A stretch of 64,000 nucleotides of DNA from Brasilonema sp. UFV-L1 (GTDB taxonomy: Bacteria; Cyanobacteriota; Cyanobacteriia; Cyanobacteriales; Nostocaceae). This document shows positions 53,301 to 63,154 of this stretch, in pieces. A model generated the notes under the pieces. That model was not told where the DNA came from and searched no databases. It saw nothing but the letters and a program-made list of their open reading frames with translations. Where the stretch lies: positions 62,001 through 126,000 of the forward strand of contig NZ_QMEA01000001.1 in the NCBI RefSeq assembly GCF_012912105.1, in the 5' to 3' direction. A program made the position numbers and the translations under genes. Position 1 is the stretch's first letter; the number at the start of each line of letters is the position of its first letter.

Positions 53301-54221
53301 CTATTTCACAATCTGTGCTAGTGCTGGTTCCAAATTTGGATACTTGTACTCAAAACCGCTTTCTAAAGTCCGCTTAGGAAGAACTTGTTGACCTTCCAAA
53401 ACGACCATTGCTCCGTCACCTAAAAGAGCCTCAATAGCAAAAGCCGGAACAGGTAACCAGGAAGGACGATTCATGACTTTTCCCATAGCTTGGCTTAGTT
53501 GAGCCATTCGCACAGGATACGGGGCAGTAGCATTATAGACCCCTTGCATTTGGGTTTTGGTTAAAGCTTGCAAAATCAAGTTAACGACATCATCTACGTG
53601 AATCCAGGAAAACCATTGCCGACCACTTCCGATAGGACCACCAGCAAAGAGTTTGAAAGGTGTAATCATTTTACCCAAAGCACCACCCAGACCTAAAACA
53701 ATACCGAATCGTAGAATGACAAGTCGTACACCTGCATCTGTGACTCTTGTTGCTTCTGCTTCCCAAGCTTGGCAGACTTGGGCAAGAAAATCGTTACCTG
53801 ATGAGCTAGTTTCATCATAGGTAGCCGTTTCACTTGTACCGTAGTAGCCAATAGCCGAGGCATTGACTAACACACTCGGCTTGGGGTTAGCGTTGATTAT
53901 TGCGTCCACAATATTTTGCGTAACGAACTTGCGGCTGTTTAAAATTTCCTGTTTACGTTCGGTTGTCCAACGTCCTTCACCAATGGGTTCACCTGCTAAA
54001 TTAACAACACCATCACAACTAGAAATGGCACTTTGCCAAGAACCGGATGTATTCGGTGTATAGGCAACAATTTCTACATTGGGAAAAGCCGTAGGTGGAA
54101 AAACTTTTTGGGCATAGGTTGTGTTACGAGTTAACACAAGCACTTTCATACCCTCTCCATGTAGTCTTTCTACCAAACGACTACCTACAAATCCTGTTGC
54201 TCCAGCAATTGCGATTTTCAT
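53301..54221 (-). CDS. TIGR01777-type NAD-dependent epimerase/dehydratase
   Basis: This 306-residue atypical SDR (YfcH/SulA group) has the motif KIAIAGATGFVGSRLVERL, the CDGVVNLAGEPI strand, the SAIGYYGTS active-site segment, WFSWIHVDDVVNLI and a C-terminal DUF1731 region (GDGAMVVLEGQQVLPKRTLE). Function is not established; plant and cyanobacterial homologues have been linked to cell division or plastid biogenesis. It is convergent with the small membrane protein gene. Confidence 0.9.
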   Translation of the reverse strand: MKIAIAGATGFVGSRLVERLHGEGMKVLVLTRNTTYAQKVFPPTAFPNVEIVAYTPNTSGSWQSAISSCDGVVNLAGEPIGEGRWTTERKQEILNSRKFVTQNIVDAIINANPKPSVLVNASAIGYYGTSETATYDETSSSGNDFLAQVCQAWEAEATRVTDAGVRLVILRFGIVLGLGGALGKMITPFKLFAGGPIGSGRQWFSWIHVDDVVNLILQALTKTQMQGVYNATAPYPVRMAQLSQAMGKVMNRPSWLPVPAFAIEALLGDGAMVVLEGQQVLPKRTLESGFEYKYPNLEPALAQIVK

Positions 54222-54429
54222 AATTTATCTCCCCCAGACTGTTATTTTAAAGTTTTTTCTCAAACTTTTGGTTTCGCCACTGCAGTATGAAGTGAGAAAT
54301 TGCTTGTGTACTGTGTACTGCTTTTCTTTTAACTCAAAACTTTCGTTCTTTAATGAATCTATAATGACTTGGCTTTTAGGTGGTTCTATATTATAGGATG
54401 GACGGAGTGTTGCAAGGCGTGGGGCTATT

Positions 54430-54777
54430 ATGGCTCGCTATACCTGTTCATTTATTCTTTCTGTTCCTATTGACCAACTTCAATCTTTACTTGTAGAACT
54501 TCTGCAAGATTGTCAGTTTGAAGTTCAGTACTATACATCTGACTATATTCTGGCACGGGAATTTCTTGGTTCTGTACCCATTTCCAAGTTAGTGACCGTA
54601 GAAGTACTGATTGACAAAAGCACTGCTACTGAAATAGAAACCCGGATGAGTATTGTGATTAAAAACGAGGAATTACCACTTCAAAAAGACAATCACTGCC
54701 GACAAGTCTTTGAATACGTTAAGCAGGCTATTGAAAATTGCCGCTATTGGAATCTTATTGAGAGCATTGCAGGCTAG
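54430..54777 (+). CDS. Conserved hypothetical protein
   Basis: A 115-residue alpha/beta protein of unknown family: FILSVPIDQLQSLLVELLQD, EVQYYTSDYILAREF and a C-terminal VFEYVKQAIENCRYWNLIE. It has no membrane helix or catalytic motif I can name. Codon use and length suggest a real gene; the pattern resembles small cyanobacterial proteins with a ligand-binding-like fold. Confidence 0.65.
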   Translation: MARYTCSFILSVPIDQLQSLLVELLQDCQFEVQYYTSDYILAREFLGSVPISKLVTVEVLIDKSTATEIETRMSIVIKNEELPLQKDNHCRQVFEYVKQAIENCRYWNLIESIAG

Positions 54778-54912
54778 TAGGTAGCTATTGGTACTTGTCC
54801 TCAAAAAAGGCGTCTGCTTGGGCTAGCGAAATCACTAGGCTAGCTTATAGTAAAACGCCCCTCCAAAAAATGTGCAGGCTAAGAGTAGAAATATTCCAGA
54901 ATTAATATGCCT

Positions 54913-55416
54913 TCAGTCCTCAAAATCCTCAGTCATTCCGGGATTTATGAGTGTAATGTCATATTCACTGGAATCTGTTTGTCCTCCTGTCCGCATACTA
55001 TCTCGCAGCAAGTAATAAATAGCACGTACTTGAGGACCAAAAACAATTTCGTCCTCATTTTTCAAGTCATGAACTGGTATCTTTCGCCCGTTAATCATCA
55101 GACCATTAGAACTTGGTTTACCAGCGTCACCATCAACAATTCGATAATAATAGCTATGCTTCTTATCATCGCGCAGCATCCTCATGAGTGTGGCATGGCG
55201 GCGCGAGACAAACTGCGAGATGAGACGGATATCGCAGCTGCGATCCCTACCAATCGAGTAGACAGGGCGATCAAGAATAAATTCTTTGCGTCCTTGATCA
55301 TCTTGTATTATCAGTAGATGGCTTTCATTTGTTTGTGCTGCCATTGACAAATTGTTACTAAATTCTTTAGTTGAACTGTGATTAATCAAGATGTGTTTAG
55401 TATTGTTTGCTGCCAT
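54913..55416 (-). CDS. FHA-domain protein
   Basis: The protein contains one forkhead-associated domain that binds phosphothreonine: VYSIGRDRSCDIRL, FVSRRHATL and SSNGLMINGRKI give the Gly-Arg, Ser-x-x-His and Asn-Gly contact residues (about residues 50-130). A short acidic tail follows. It is probably an adaptor in Ser/Thr kinase signalling. The first ATG is used; an ATG at 55344 would remove a poorly conserved 24-residue leader. Confidence 0.88.
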   Translation of the reverse strand: MAANNTKHILINHSSTKEFSNNLSMAAQTNESHLLIIQDDQGRKEFILDRPVYSIGRDRSCDIRLISQFVSRRHATLMRMLRDDKKHSYYYRIVDGDAGKPSSNGLMINGRKIPVHDLKNEDEIVFGPQVRAIYYLLRDSMRTGGQTDSSEYDITLINPGMTEDFED

Positions 55417-55638
55417 TCTTTGAAGTATTGTTTATGGTAATTATCTTATGTGCATTAAACTTATTTGGTTGTGTAAAAGAGTAGAACAGTTTGTTCTACT
55501 CTTTTAACTACTATAGATGTTGTAGCAGCCTCAAGCAGGTTTTGTGCATCTCAAAACACTTATCTATCGACGTAGTTGCACCTGAGACTGGCAAAACCAA
55601 ATATTTACGTTCATAAATAATAGCTCGAAAAGAGAATA

Positions 55639-58098
55639 TTATGAGTGATGAGCAAAACGTCGTAATAAAAGGGAATTAGTGACGACGCTCACAGAACTAA
55701 AAGCCATAAGTGCAGCTGCACCGGATGGACTCAAGACGAAACCGAAACTGGGTAACAAAACACCAGCTGCTAAAGGAATCCCAAGAGTGTTATATGCAAA
55801 AGCCCAAAATAAATTTTGACGGATTTTGCTCAAAGTTGCACGACTCAGTAGTATGGATGTTACGACATCAGTTAAGTTATCCCGCATCAAGACAATTTCA
55901 GCTGTTTCCATCGCGACATCGGTGCCAGAGTGCAAAGCAATGCCCACATCAGCTTGAGATAGAGCTGGGGCATCATTAATACCATCTCCTACCATTGCGA
56001 CGACAGAGTGCTGAGTACCTCCTGCCTTTGTTAAGCGTATCTGTAATTCTTGTATCGCAGCAGCTTTTTTTGCAGGTGGAACACCAGCCGTAACATCTGC
56101 ACAAGTCAGCCCCAGTTGTTTTGCTGTTGCACTTGCTGCGTCTTGCGTATCTCCACTGAGCAGCATAACCCGTAAACCCATTTGGCGTAACTTTTCTATC
56201 GTAGCTTTTGCATCTGGTCTTAGGGTATCTTGAACAGCAATCAGTCCGGCTATTGTATCTCCAAGTCCCACGAAAACTATCGTTTTTCCATCTGCTGCTA
56301 ACTCTTGAGCCTGTTTTTGGACAGTTTCACTGATAGAAATACCATGCCATTGTAACCAGTCGCAGTTTCCTAAAAGCACTAAAGTACGTTCCACGACAGC
56401 AGAAACACCAAGTCCCGGTTCTGTGTGAAAGTCCACAGCATGTGGAATAGATAACTCTTGCCGTTGCGCCTCTTGTTGAATTGCTGTTGCTAAAGGATGA
56501 ATCGTGCCACTTTCTACTGCTGCAGCCATTTGAAGAAGAGTAACAGAAGTTACAGAAGCATTTTTTTCCTCTGCTTCAAAAGGTATGCAATCTGTCACGA
56601 CGGGACGACCTGTGGTCAGTGTACCAGTTTTATCAAAGACGACCGTGTTTAACTGGTGGACTTTTTCTAAAATATCACCGCCTTTGATTAAAAGACCCCG
56701 TTCCGCACCAATCGCTGTTCCTACTAGAATTGCTGTTGGCGTGGCAAGTCCTAAAGCACATGGACAAGCGACGACCATGACAGCAATTGCGAGCTTTAAA
56801 CTCACCAGGAACGGTGTGTAAATTGTCAGGTGTGGAAGATGAGATGTACTGAGTAACGAGTGATGAGAAGTTTCCATAGCATATGCCATAACGGCATGAT
56901 GCCAGATGTGAGTGCCGAGAAAGTACCAAAAGACAAATGTTACCAAAGCAGCTGTCAAAACACCGTAGGTAAAGTATCCAGCGACTGTATCTGCTAATTT
57001 TTGTACAGGCGCTTTACGAGTTTGTGCGGCTTCCACTAAAGCGACAATTTGAGCGAGAGTTGTATCATTTCCAGTACGAGTCGCTTGAATGGCGATCGCC
57101 CCTGATTGATTAAGTGTCCCTGCTGTCACCAAATCTCCTGGTTGCTTTGTCACTGGTACTGCTTCCCCAGTCAGCATGGACTCATCGACTGTTGTTTGCC
57201 CATCTACAACTTCACCATCAACTGGGATTTTCTCTCCTGGTAAAACCTGTAACCATTCGCCAACACGTACCAACTGGGCTGGAATTTCTACGACTCCCGC
57301 ACCAGAAGATAATGAGGAAGTTGTTTCAGTCGTCTTAGGCTTGCCAATTAATCGTGCGACTTGTGGCCCAAGGGCAAGTAATTCCTTAAATGCTGCTGCA
57401 GCACGACTTCTAGCTTGTTTTTCTAGTGTCCGTCCTAGCAAGATAAAGCCCAACATCATCACTGGTTCGTCAAAAAAGCACTCCCAACCAAGCTGGGGAA
57501 ATATTAGAGCAACCAAACTCGTGGTGTAAGCTGTCAGTGTTCCCAATCCCACCAAGGTGTTCATGTTTGGTGCATTGTGTCGTAAACCCACCCAGCCATC
57601 CACTAAAATTGGACGACCAGGAAACAGAAGCGCTACCGTTGCCAATCCACAATGAAGCCAGATGTTATGCAAAACTGGTATCACATGACCATTAATGTTA
57701 CCAAAATGACCACTCAATGAGATAACTACCAGGACGACAGCAATGACCAATTGCCGCTTTGCAGCTTGCATTTCTTGGCGCTGTCGTTGAGCGGGATCTT
57801 GTATTGATTGTGTCTCAAGAGCTACTTTCCCACCAAGCTTCCGAGGGTGAGTTGGGAACCCAGCTGCTGTTAATTCCTTTGCCAGTGCATCTGCATCTAC
57901 CGCACCAGCTTCCAATTCTACAACTGCGACTTCTGTTGCCAAGTTTACACAGGCACTTTTGACTCCAGGATACTGAGTCAGCTGACGTTCTACTGCCCTC
58001 ACACAGCCAGCACACTTCATACCTCCGACATCCAAAGTCATTTTCTCTGTTGTCGAAGCTTCTTCTGGGGAAAGGTTAGTTTTTGAGACAATTTGCAT
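55639..58098 (-). CDS. ctaA: Copper-type P1B ATPase
   Basis: A heavy-metal pump of 819 aa. It has an N-terminal metal-binding domain [13 protein letters not shown] (CxxC), eight predicted membrane helices with the translocation motif [11 protein letters not shown], the phosphorylation motif [11 protein letters not shown], actuator LTGEAVPV and ATP-site [15 protein letters not shown] marks Cu(I)-type transport. Cyanobacteria have CtaA (plasma membrane) and PacS (thylakoid); the CAGCV metal site resembles CtaA, but the choice is tentative. It would supply plastocyanin and cytochrome oxidase. A His-rich loop ([18 protein letters not shown]) lies between helices. Confidence 0.9.
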   Translation of the reverse strand: MQIVSKTNLSPEEASTTEKMTLDVGGMKCAGCVRAVERQLTQYPGVKSACVNLATEVAVVELEAGAVDADALAKELTAAGFPTHPRKLGGKVALETQSIQDPAQRQRQEMQAAKRQLVIAVVLVVISLSGHFGNINGHVIPVLHNIWLHCGLATVALLFPGRPILVDGWVGLRHNAPNMNTLVGLGTLTAYTTSLVALIFPQLGWECFFDEPVMMLGFILLGRTLEKQARSRAAAAFKELLALGPQVARLIGKPKTTETTSSLSSGAGVVEIPAQLVRVGEWLQVLPGEKIPVDGEVVDGQTTVDESMLTGEAVPVTKQPGDLVTAGTLNQSGAIAIQATRTGNDTTLAQIVALVEAAQTRKAPVQKLADTVAGYFTYGVLTAALVTFVFWYFLGTHIWHHAVMAYAMETSHHSLLSTSHLPHLTIYTPFLVSLKLAIAVMVVACPCALGLATPTAILVGTAIGAERGLLIKGGDILEKVHQLNTVVFDKTGTLTTGRPVVTDCIPFEAEEKNASVTSVTLLQMAAAVESGTIHPLATAIQQEAQRQELSIPHAVDFHTEPGLGVSAVVERTLVLLGNCDWLQWHGISISETVQKQAQELAADGKTIVFVGLGDTIAGLIAVQDTLRPDAKATIEKLRQMGLRVMLLSGDTQDAASATAKQLGLTCADVTAGVPPAKKAAAIQELQIRLTKAGGTQHSVVAMVGDGINDAPALSQADVGIALHSGTDVAMETAEIVLMRDNLTDVVTSILLSRATLSKIRQNLFWAFAYNTLGIPLAAGVLLPSFGFVLSPSGAAALMAFSSVSVVTNSLLLRRFAHHS

Positions 58099-58325
58099 GG
58101 AAAGTTTTTAATTTGCTACGAAACTTTAACGCTTGTCTAAAAGCGTCTCTAATTTGAGCGTAGGCGAAATCAAGAGCTTTGACGGAATGTCAAAGTTGTT
58201 AATTTTTGTTAATTTATGAGTATGTCAGGGTACAGTTGTGCATGTCTTATAGAAGAATATTTTCAGTTTTAAATTTCTAATTTAATTGTCTTAGCATATC
58301 CATATTTTTTCACCAAAAGGGAACG

Positions 58326-58508
58326 TTATGATCGACGAGTCCAACGTAAATATGTCACATATATTACTACAACGACTTGTAGTGACATCAAGGTTATTTC
58401 ACTTTTCCAAAAAGGATTGACTGCCATATTAGATATAGTGCAGAAATACACTAGTCCGAATACGGTGAGTATTGTCCAGGTTACATTTTTACGTTTAAGC
58501 GTTAACAT
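58326..58508 (-). CDS. Possible small membrane protein
   Basis: A 60-residue frame with two hydrophobic stretches (TWTILTVFGLVYFCTIS and MSLQVVVVIYVTYL) and basic ends, consistent with a small membrane protein. There is no clear ribosome site and no family match I can name. It lies in an otherwise gene-poor spacer. Confidence 0.35.
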   Translation of the reverse strand: MLTLKRKNVTWTILTVFGLVYFCTISNMAVNPFWKSEITLMSLQVVVVIYVTYLRWTRRS

Positions 58509-58626
58509 TTTGTAAAAGTCAAATATTTGTTAAGTAAAGAAAAACTCTGTTGAAAGTTATAGACTAGAAAAGAACTCCAAGAAATAAATTATTCCGCTTG
58601 AAATTGTTGAGTGTGTACAGTTGAGT

Positions 58627-58800
58627 GTTAAGAGGTCATTTATAAAGTAAATATTAAGTAGGGTGTGTTACGGCTATGTAAGGTATGAAGCGTCTTTAGA
58701 GAGTAGGAATGAGCCGCAGGGCACCGCATCTAGTGGTGCGTTACGCGTTGCTTTAACACACCCTACAATTTAAGGTTTACTTTATAAATCATCTCTAAGT
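58627..58800. mobile_element. MITE-like element with long terminal inverted repeats
   Basis: Two perfect 13-bp blocks repeat in inverse order at both ends: TTTATAAAGTAAA (58639-58651) with its complement at 58776-58788, and GTAGGGTGTGTTA (58658-58670) with its complement at 58754-58766. The similarity extends to about 40 bp per end. The interior holds a GCACC/GGTGC hairpin and no frame. GTAGGGTGTGTTA ends are familiar from dispersed cyanobacterial repeats. Confidence 0.75.
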
Positions 58801-59163
58801 GTCAACAACCAACAATTCAATGGGATATTTTTGTATATGGAAGTCCCAAAATATTGGTAACGCAGTGGGATCGCTAGTCGCTTCTATCGGGAGACAAAAA
58901 CTCGAACTTACGCTTACTGATCACTGAATCACTGATAATTGATTGAATTTTCCGGTTTATGACACATGAGCAAGGTATAGGAAATAGTAGCTCTCAACCG
59001 CAAATAGCCATGACATTCATTGCGTCTTCATTCATCAGATAGGCGATGCGTCCATCTTACTGACGTAAAATTATGACCTATCAACAAAGAACTCAGTTCT
59101 GGCTGAGGCGCGAATACAGCTTAGTATTGTATGCGACTAGCGAGACAGCCCTGTTCTTTGTAA

Positions 59164-59274
59164 CGTCACGCATTGTCCCCTAGAAATTGAGCCAGCCCTC
59201 TTTTTGTGGATCTATCTTCCAAGTCGGGTACTCGTTGTATTAGGGCTGGCTCAATTTCTTACGTGTTAGACCCC
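59164..59274 (+). other. Covarying-stem hairpin element, copy 3
   Basis: Upstream flank CGTCACGCATTGTCCCCT, perfect 18-bp arms (59182-59199 AGAAATTGAGCCAGCCCT and 59242-59259), a 42-nt loop with GGATCTAT and AGTCGGGTACTCGTT, and the downstream flank TACGTGTTAGACCCC (59260-59274). Relative to the flanks the loop is inverted compared with copies 1 and 2. The rest of 58801-59397 has only short AATCAATGAACAAT-type repeats and no gene. Confidence 0.78.
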
Positions 59275-59397
59275 GTCAAGAATCAATGAACAATCAACAA
59301 TGAGCAATAAACAATTATCAAATCGATAATTGATAACTGAATTATGTACTTAAAATAGAACCACTAAATAGAGATTCAATGCTGAAGATAAGGATTG

Positions 59398-59673
59398 TTA
59401 AAACCAGCCCTGCTTTTTAATGAAGTAGGTGTCAACAAACTCATTATGAGATTTGTTTAAATAAATCATGCCTTCAATTAAACCGACAAGTTGCATAATC
59501 AGCAATGTTAACCCGTAAGTAAAATAGCTACCGACTAAAGAAATAACTAGCATCATAAATCCTTCTGGTGCATACCCAAGAATGAATTTATGGATACCAA
59601 AACCTCCAAAAATAATGCCGCAGTATCCAGCCAAAAGTTGTTTGGTGGCGTGACTAGGGGTAAGATTTGCCAT
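59398..59673 (-). CDS. TM2-domain protein
   Basis: A small membrane protein whose core matches the TM2 domain: GIIFGGFGIHKFILGYAPEG, then LVISLVGSYFTYGLTLLIMQLVGLIEGMIYL. TM2 proteins have two helices with a short turn; their function in bacteria is unknown. I use ATG 59673, which has GGAG about ten bases upstream; a TTG three codons earlier is possible. The C-terminal 20 residues are polar and aromatic. Confidence 0.87.
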   Translation of the reverse strand: MANLTPSHATKQLLAGYCGIIFGGFGIHKFILGYAPEGFMMLVISLVGSYFTYGLTLLIMQLVGLIEGMIYLNKSHNEFVDTYFIKKQGWF

Positions 59674-60387
59674 ATGTATCAAGCTCCTGCACTTTCTAAG
59701 TGATCTCTAAAATCAAAGCTCTATATTTTTATTCAGATAAGTTATGTTTATTTGCTTACTTGGCGTTCATACTTTTTTGAATTTCAGTAGAAACACAACC
59801 TAAGCATAAAAACAAATATGGCAAAGCTGCGTGCCACTCGTTTACAAGGTACGCTAAAGTTAGAGTCTAAGAGCAAGCAGGTTTTCAGAAAGCATCTGAA
59901 ACTGCACTCCTCAATAACCCCTCTTTCTTTACTTTAACGAGAAATTCTAGTACAGCAGTTTTGCAACGAAATCTTATTCCCGAAAAGAATCTTCGGTATA
60001 AGATGCGCACCGTTTACTCTTTACAATTTAAGCAATGTTATTTCCGGAACTTTTGAAGTTTTGTTGACATACGAATAACATACAGATCTGTTTTTAAACG
60101 CTTAATTACCTTCCATAAGCAGATAAACTTGTGCATCCCACATCACACGCCTCTTAAGGATTTGTGAAAAGTGGAGTTGCCAATTTGTTTGTTATTTCAT
60201 CTTATGAAGGGTTTCAGCTTTTAAACTTACTACTAAACTTACTACAAATTGTAGTAAGTTTTACCCTTAGCTATATGTGTGCATTCAAATTAGCACTGAT
60301 ATGCACCAAATACCAATAAGTTATTTGTAAATTTTTGTAAAATCAACGACACTTTTTTGAAGTCTTGTTAAAGACAAACACAAAGTC
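59674..60387. other. Intergenic region, nothing recognised
   Basis: About 700 nt between two minus-strand genes. I see no coding frame with family features, no tRNA and no strong terminator; an ACTTACTAC...GTAGTAAGT palindrome (about 60229-60258) is the only notable structure and could terminate transcription. Confidence 0.4.
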
Positions 60388-61968
60388 TTATTGACTACTA
60401 CTGCCTAAAACAAACAAGCTTAACAGAGTGCCGCTATTCCAAAGGCTGTGGAGAAGGATGGGAGCAAGGAGGTTGCGCGATCGCGTGTAAACAACACCCA
60501 AAACAATACTTAGAGCAAACAGCGGTAAAATTTCTGATAAGCTGAGGTGAGCGGCGGCAAACAGAAGACTACTTGCCAGAATTGATCCCCACACAGGTAG
60601 GTAACGAGTGAGGGAGGGCAACAAAAAGCCGCGAAACAAAACTTCTTCAAAAATTGGGGCAGCAACAGCAGCGGTAGAGAAGAATATAGCAAGTGCCACA
60701 GTATCTTGGCTTTCTAACGCCAGTTGCAATAAGGGATTGCTACCACCTTGTCCTTGCCATAGCTGTTGATTCACTAAAGACACGATCAAAACTACAGGGA
60801 AAGCTACGCAATAGCCACCCAGCCCCCATAAAAACCATCTACCTTGTAACCGAAAACGAAACCAGTCCTCTGGTAGAGGAAAAAAGCGTTTGATAGAGAA
60901 ATACAGCACTAATAGGGCACCAAATGCCACTAACAGGTAACTGACCAAGACATATAATGCCTGTATTCTCACATTTTCGATAGGACGCGGGATGGGAAGT
61001 AGGGATATTGTCAGAGGCACAATAATTTGTCCCATCAAGAAAAAGCCTAGGACAAAAACTTGTAAAATTGTCTCACCATTCCAAGGTGTTGACCAACGCA
61101 CATCCCAATTTTGAGCTAACACAGATGCTTTCCCTTTGACAACACGCTGACCGATGAGAAAAATCAGCAGCCCTACACCAAAAAATGCTGTTAAGGCGGG
61201 AACAGTTCCAATAATTGCTAATTTCAAAATAGCTTGTTCAGCAGCTTCTTGCTGAATGCTGTTGAGTTCTGCTAAAGCATCTTGACGTTGTTGAAGTTGA
61301 TATAGCCGCTCTAGAGCAGTATAGCGAAACCAACCTTCTAAATTATTTTGAATCGGTTGCTCAGCATTAGGCAAAATACGCGGGGGATTACTCCAAAGCC
61401 CCGCTAACACAGCAGCAGTGTTATCGAATTGAGGATTAATGTCTGGTTGTTGCTGCAATTGACTCCAAGTTTTGAGGGCTGTTTGTGTCTTTGCTTGCTG
61501 TGCTTGTAAAATTCCTAGCCGCAAGTCCAATTCAGCAATCAATTTTTCCAGTCCTTTGAGCGATTGTAGCAACTGTTGTTGCTGTAACTGACTAGAGGTG
61601 TTAGTGACAGGAGGATATTCCGATTGAGATTTAGGGATTGTAGGAGTTTTAGCGGGTTCAGACTGAAGCTGTGCTAGTTGCTTTTTCGCTTTTTCCAAAT
61701 TCGTTTGAGCAGAGTTGCGCGCCTGTTGATATTGCTCTGTTGCGCTTTCAAGAGGTTTGACGCCAAGGAGTGCATCCTGCAATGGCTTGAAATTCGTCTT
61801 GTTATCATTTGGTGCTTCCCAAGAAGCAGCTTGCAGCACAATATTTGTTTGGTAAAGTTCCAAGCGACTTTGGAACTGAGGTTCTTGCCAACTACCTAAC
61901 AAAGACGAACCTGCAAACAGTATGACAACCAACGTCATTATAATTAAACCCAATCGTTTGAGAGTCAT
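60388..61968 (-). CDS. CPBP-family intramembrane metalloprotease
   Basis: After one N-terminal helix the protein has about 200 residues of Q/E/L-rich coiled coil, then at least seven membrane helices. The CPBP (Abi/CAAX) motifs are present near the C-terminus: EEVLFRGFLLPSL with the Glu-Glu and Arg, LLFAAAHLSL with the His, and LLHSLWNSG with the His and Asn. Members cleave prenylated or membrane proteins. A strong GGAGGAGAG ribosome site precedes ATG 61968. Confidence 0.9.
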   Translation of the reverse strand: MTLKRLGLIIMTLVVILFAGSSLLGSWQEPQFQSRLELYQTNIVLQAASWEAPNDNKTNFKPLQDALLGVKPLESATEQYQQARNSAQTNLEKAKKQLAQLQSEPAKTPTIPKSQSEYPPVTNTSSQLQQQQLLQSLKGLEKLIAELDLRLGILQAQQAKTQTALKTWSQLQQQPDINPQFDNTAAVLAGLWSNPPRILPNAEQPIQNNLEGWFRYTALERLYQLQQRQDALAELNSIQQEAAEQAILKLAIIGTVPALTAFFGVGLLIFLIGQRVVKGKASVLAQNWDVRWSTPWNGETILQVFVLGFFLMGQIIVPLTISLLPIPRPIENVRIQALYVLVSYLLVAFGALLVLYFSIKRFFPLPEDWFRFRLQGRWFLWGLGGYCVAFPVVLIVSLVNQQLWQGQGGSNPLLQLALESQDTVALAIFFSTAAVAAPIFEEVLFRGFLLPSLTRYLPVWGSILASSLLFAAAHLSLSEILPLFALSIVLGVVYTRSRNLLAPILLHSLWNSGTLLSLFVLGSSSQ

Positions 61969-62215
61969 CTCTCCTCCGTTTACTAGACCAATGTAGAGCG
62001 CGATTCGCTCACCAAGCTGACTCCTTGGGAATTATCGCAAGAAAATGCCGTCAGAATATAGATTTCTGAAATAGAGACAGTGTAAGGCTGCTCACAGCAG
62101 CTTTACTATATTAAGGGACAAATCATTGCACTCGCCGATGAATCAAAATCACAAGATTATTCGTCACGAGAATTATCAGCTTCCGACTTCAAATTCACCA
62201 GTGTTAGAACAGTCT

Positions 62216-63007
62216 ATGCTATCTCAACCTCTAAAGTTTATTTTTTTGAGTGGTCTTAGTTTATCCTTTGTTCTGGGTCATTGTGCTGCCTTTGCACAAG
62301 TGAATCGCTCTGGTGATGTTGTCGTACCAACTTCACCAGCAGGAAATGGTACAACAACAACTACAACCACAAGAGATGGTAGATCCTCAACAACGACAAC
62401 AAATACCTCAACACCGATTGATAGCGATAATCGGTTTTTCTGTCAGTCATACAACGGTCAGTATACCGTTATGTATCAACCACAAAGTCAACCTGGTCAA
62501 TACTTCGCTTGGGCGATTCCCAGAACTTTGGGTGGTGGCTGGAGTGCCCAACAGCGTTGTGAAACAATTGCCCAGCGCCTAGAAACATATCGCCCAGATG
62601 GCTTAGTGGAACTGAAGACAGCGGTAGAGAATAGAGAAAATATTCTCTGTGTCACTACTGAGGTGAATCCTGAGTGTCGAATTGTACTGACAGTACCTCC
62701 CGAAAAAGATCCTTATGTTGTCCGTGATAGCGTTTTCCAAAACTTAGCATCTGCTGATAACGGACAGCAAACTATTGGCGTTAACACTTATACAAGTGGT
62801 AATGATAATCTATCCAATATAGGGCGAACAATTTTTAATGGTGGCAAAAAACCCTCTGCTTCTTCTAAAAATCCCATCAATCTCAAACCTTTTCTGGATC
62901 GTGCTGATCGCGGTACCGGAGAAAAACTCCGTAATGGTGTATCGCTGAATCGTCAGCAGTCTCAACCTCAAACTGGCAATCGTCTAGATCCTAAAAAATT
63001 CCGTTAA
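62216..63007 (+). CDS. COP23-domain secreted protein
   Basis: From ATG 62216 the protein starts with a clear signal peptide (LKFIFLSGLSLSFVLGHCAA ending AFAQ), then a Thr-rich spacer. The COP23 domain follows, with FFCQSYNGQYTVMYQPQ, QRCETIAQRLETY and ENILCVTTEVNPECRIVLTV; four Cys probably form disulphides. COP23 was described as a circadian oscillating polypeptide in cyanobacteria; its function is unknown. Upstream starts (TTG 62126, ATG 62138) would bury the signal peptide. Confidence 0.85.
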   Translation: MLSQPLKFIFLSGLSLSFVLGHCAAFAQVNRSGDVVVPTSPAGNGTTTTTTTRDGRSSTTTTNTSTPIDSDNRFFCQSYNGQYTVMYQPQSQPGQYFAWAIPRTLGGGWSAQQRCETIAQRLETYRPDGLVELKTAVENRENILCVTTEVNPECRIVLTVPPEKDPYVVRDSVFQNLASADNGQQTIGVNTYTSGNDNLSNIGRTIFNGGKKPSASSKNPINLKPFLDRADRGTGEKLRNGVSLNRQQSQPQTGNRLDPKKFR

Positions 63008-63088
63008 ATTTAGTTTTTCGGTCTTGACAGTATTTGGTTAACGTCGGACTCTCCGGCTATAGAGTCGCGTTTTTGACAAAAAAAGACC

Positions 63089-63142
63089 TAGCGTTCGCCT
63101 AGCAAACGCTAAGCATGATCATTTGGTGCAAAAATTTTGCAC
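63089..63142. terminator. Hairpins between convergent genes
   Basis: TAGCGTT/AACGCTA (63089-63095, 63105-63111) and a perfect palindrome GTGCAAAAATTTTGCAC (63126-63142) lie between the converging COP23 and phosphate transporter genes. They can fold on either strand and probably end both transcripts. Confidence 0.5.
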
Positions 63143-63154
63143 TCATGCTTTGTG

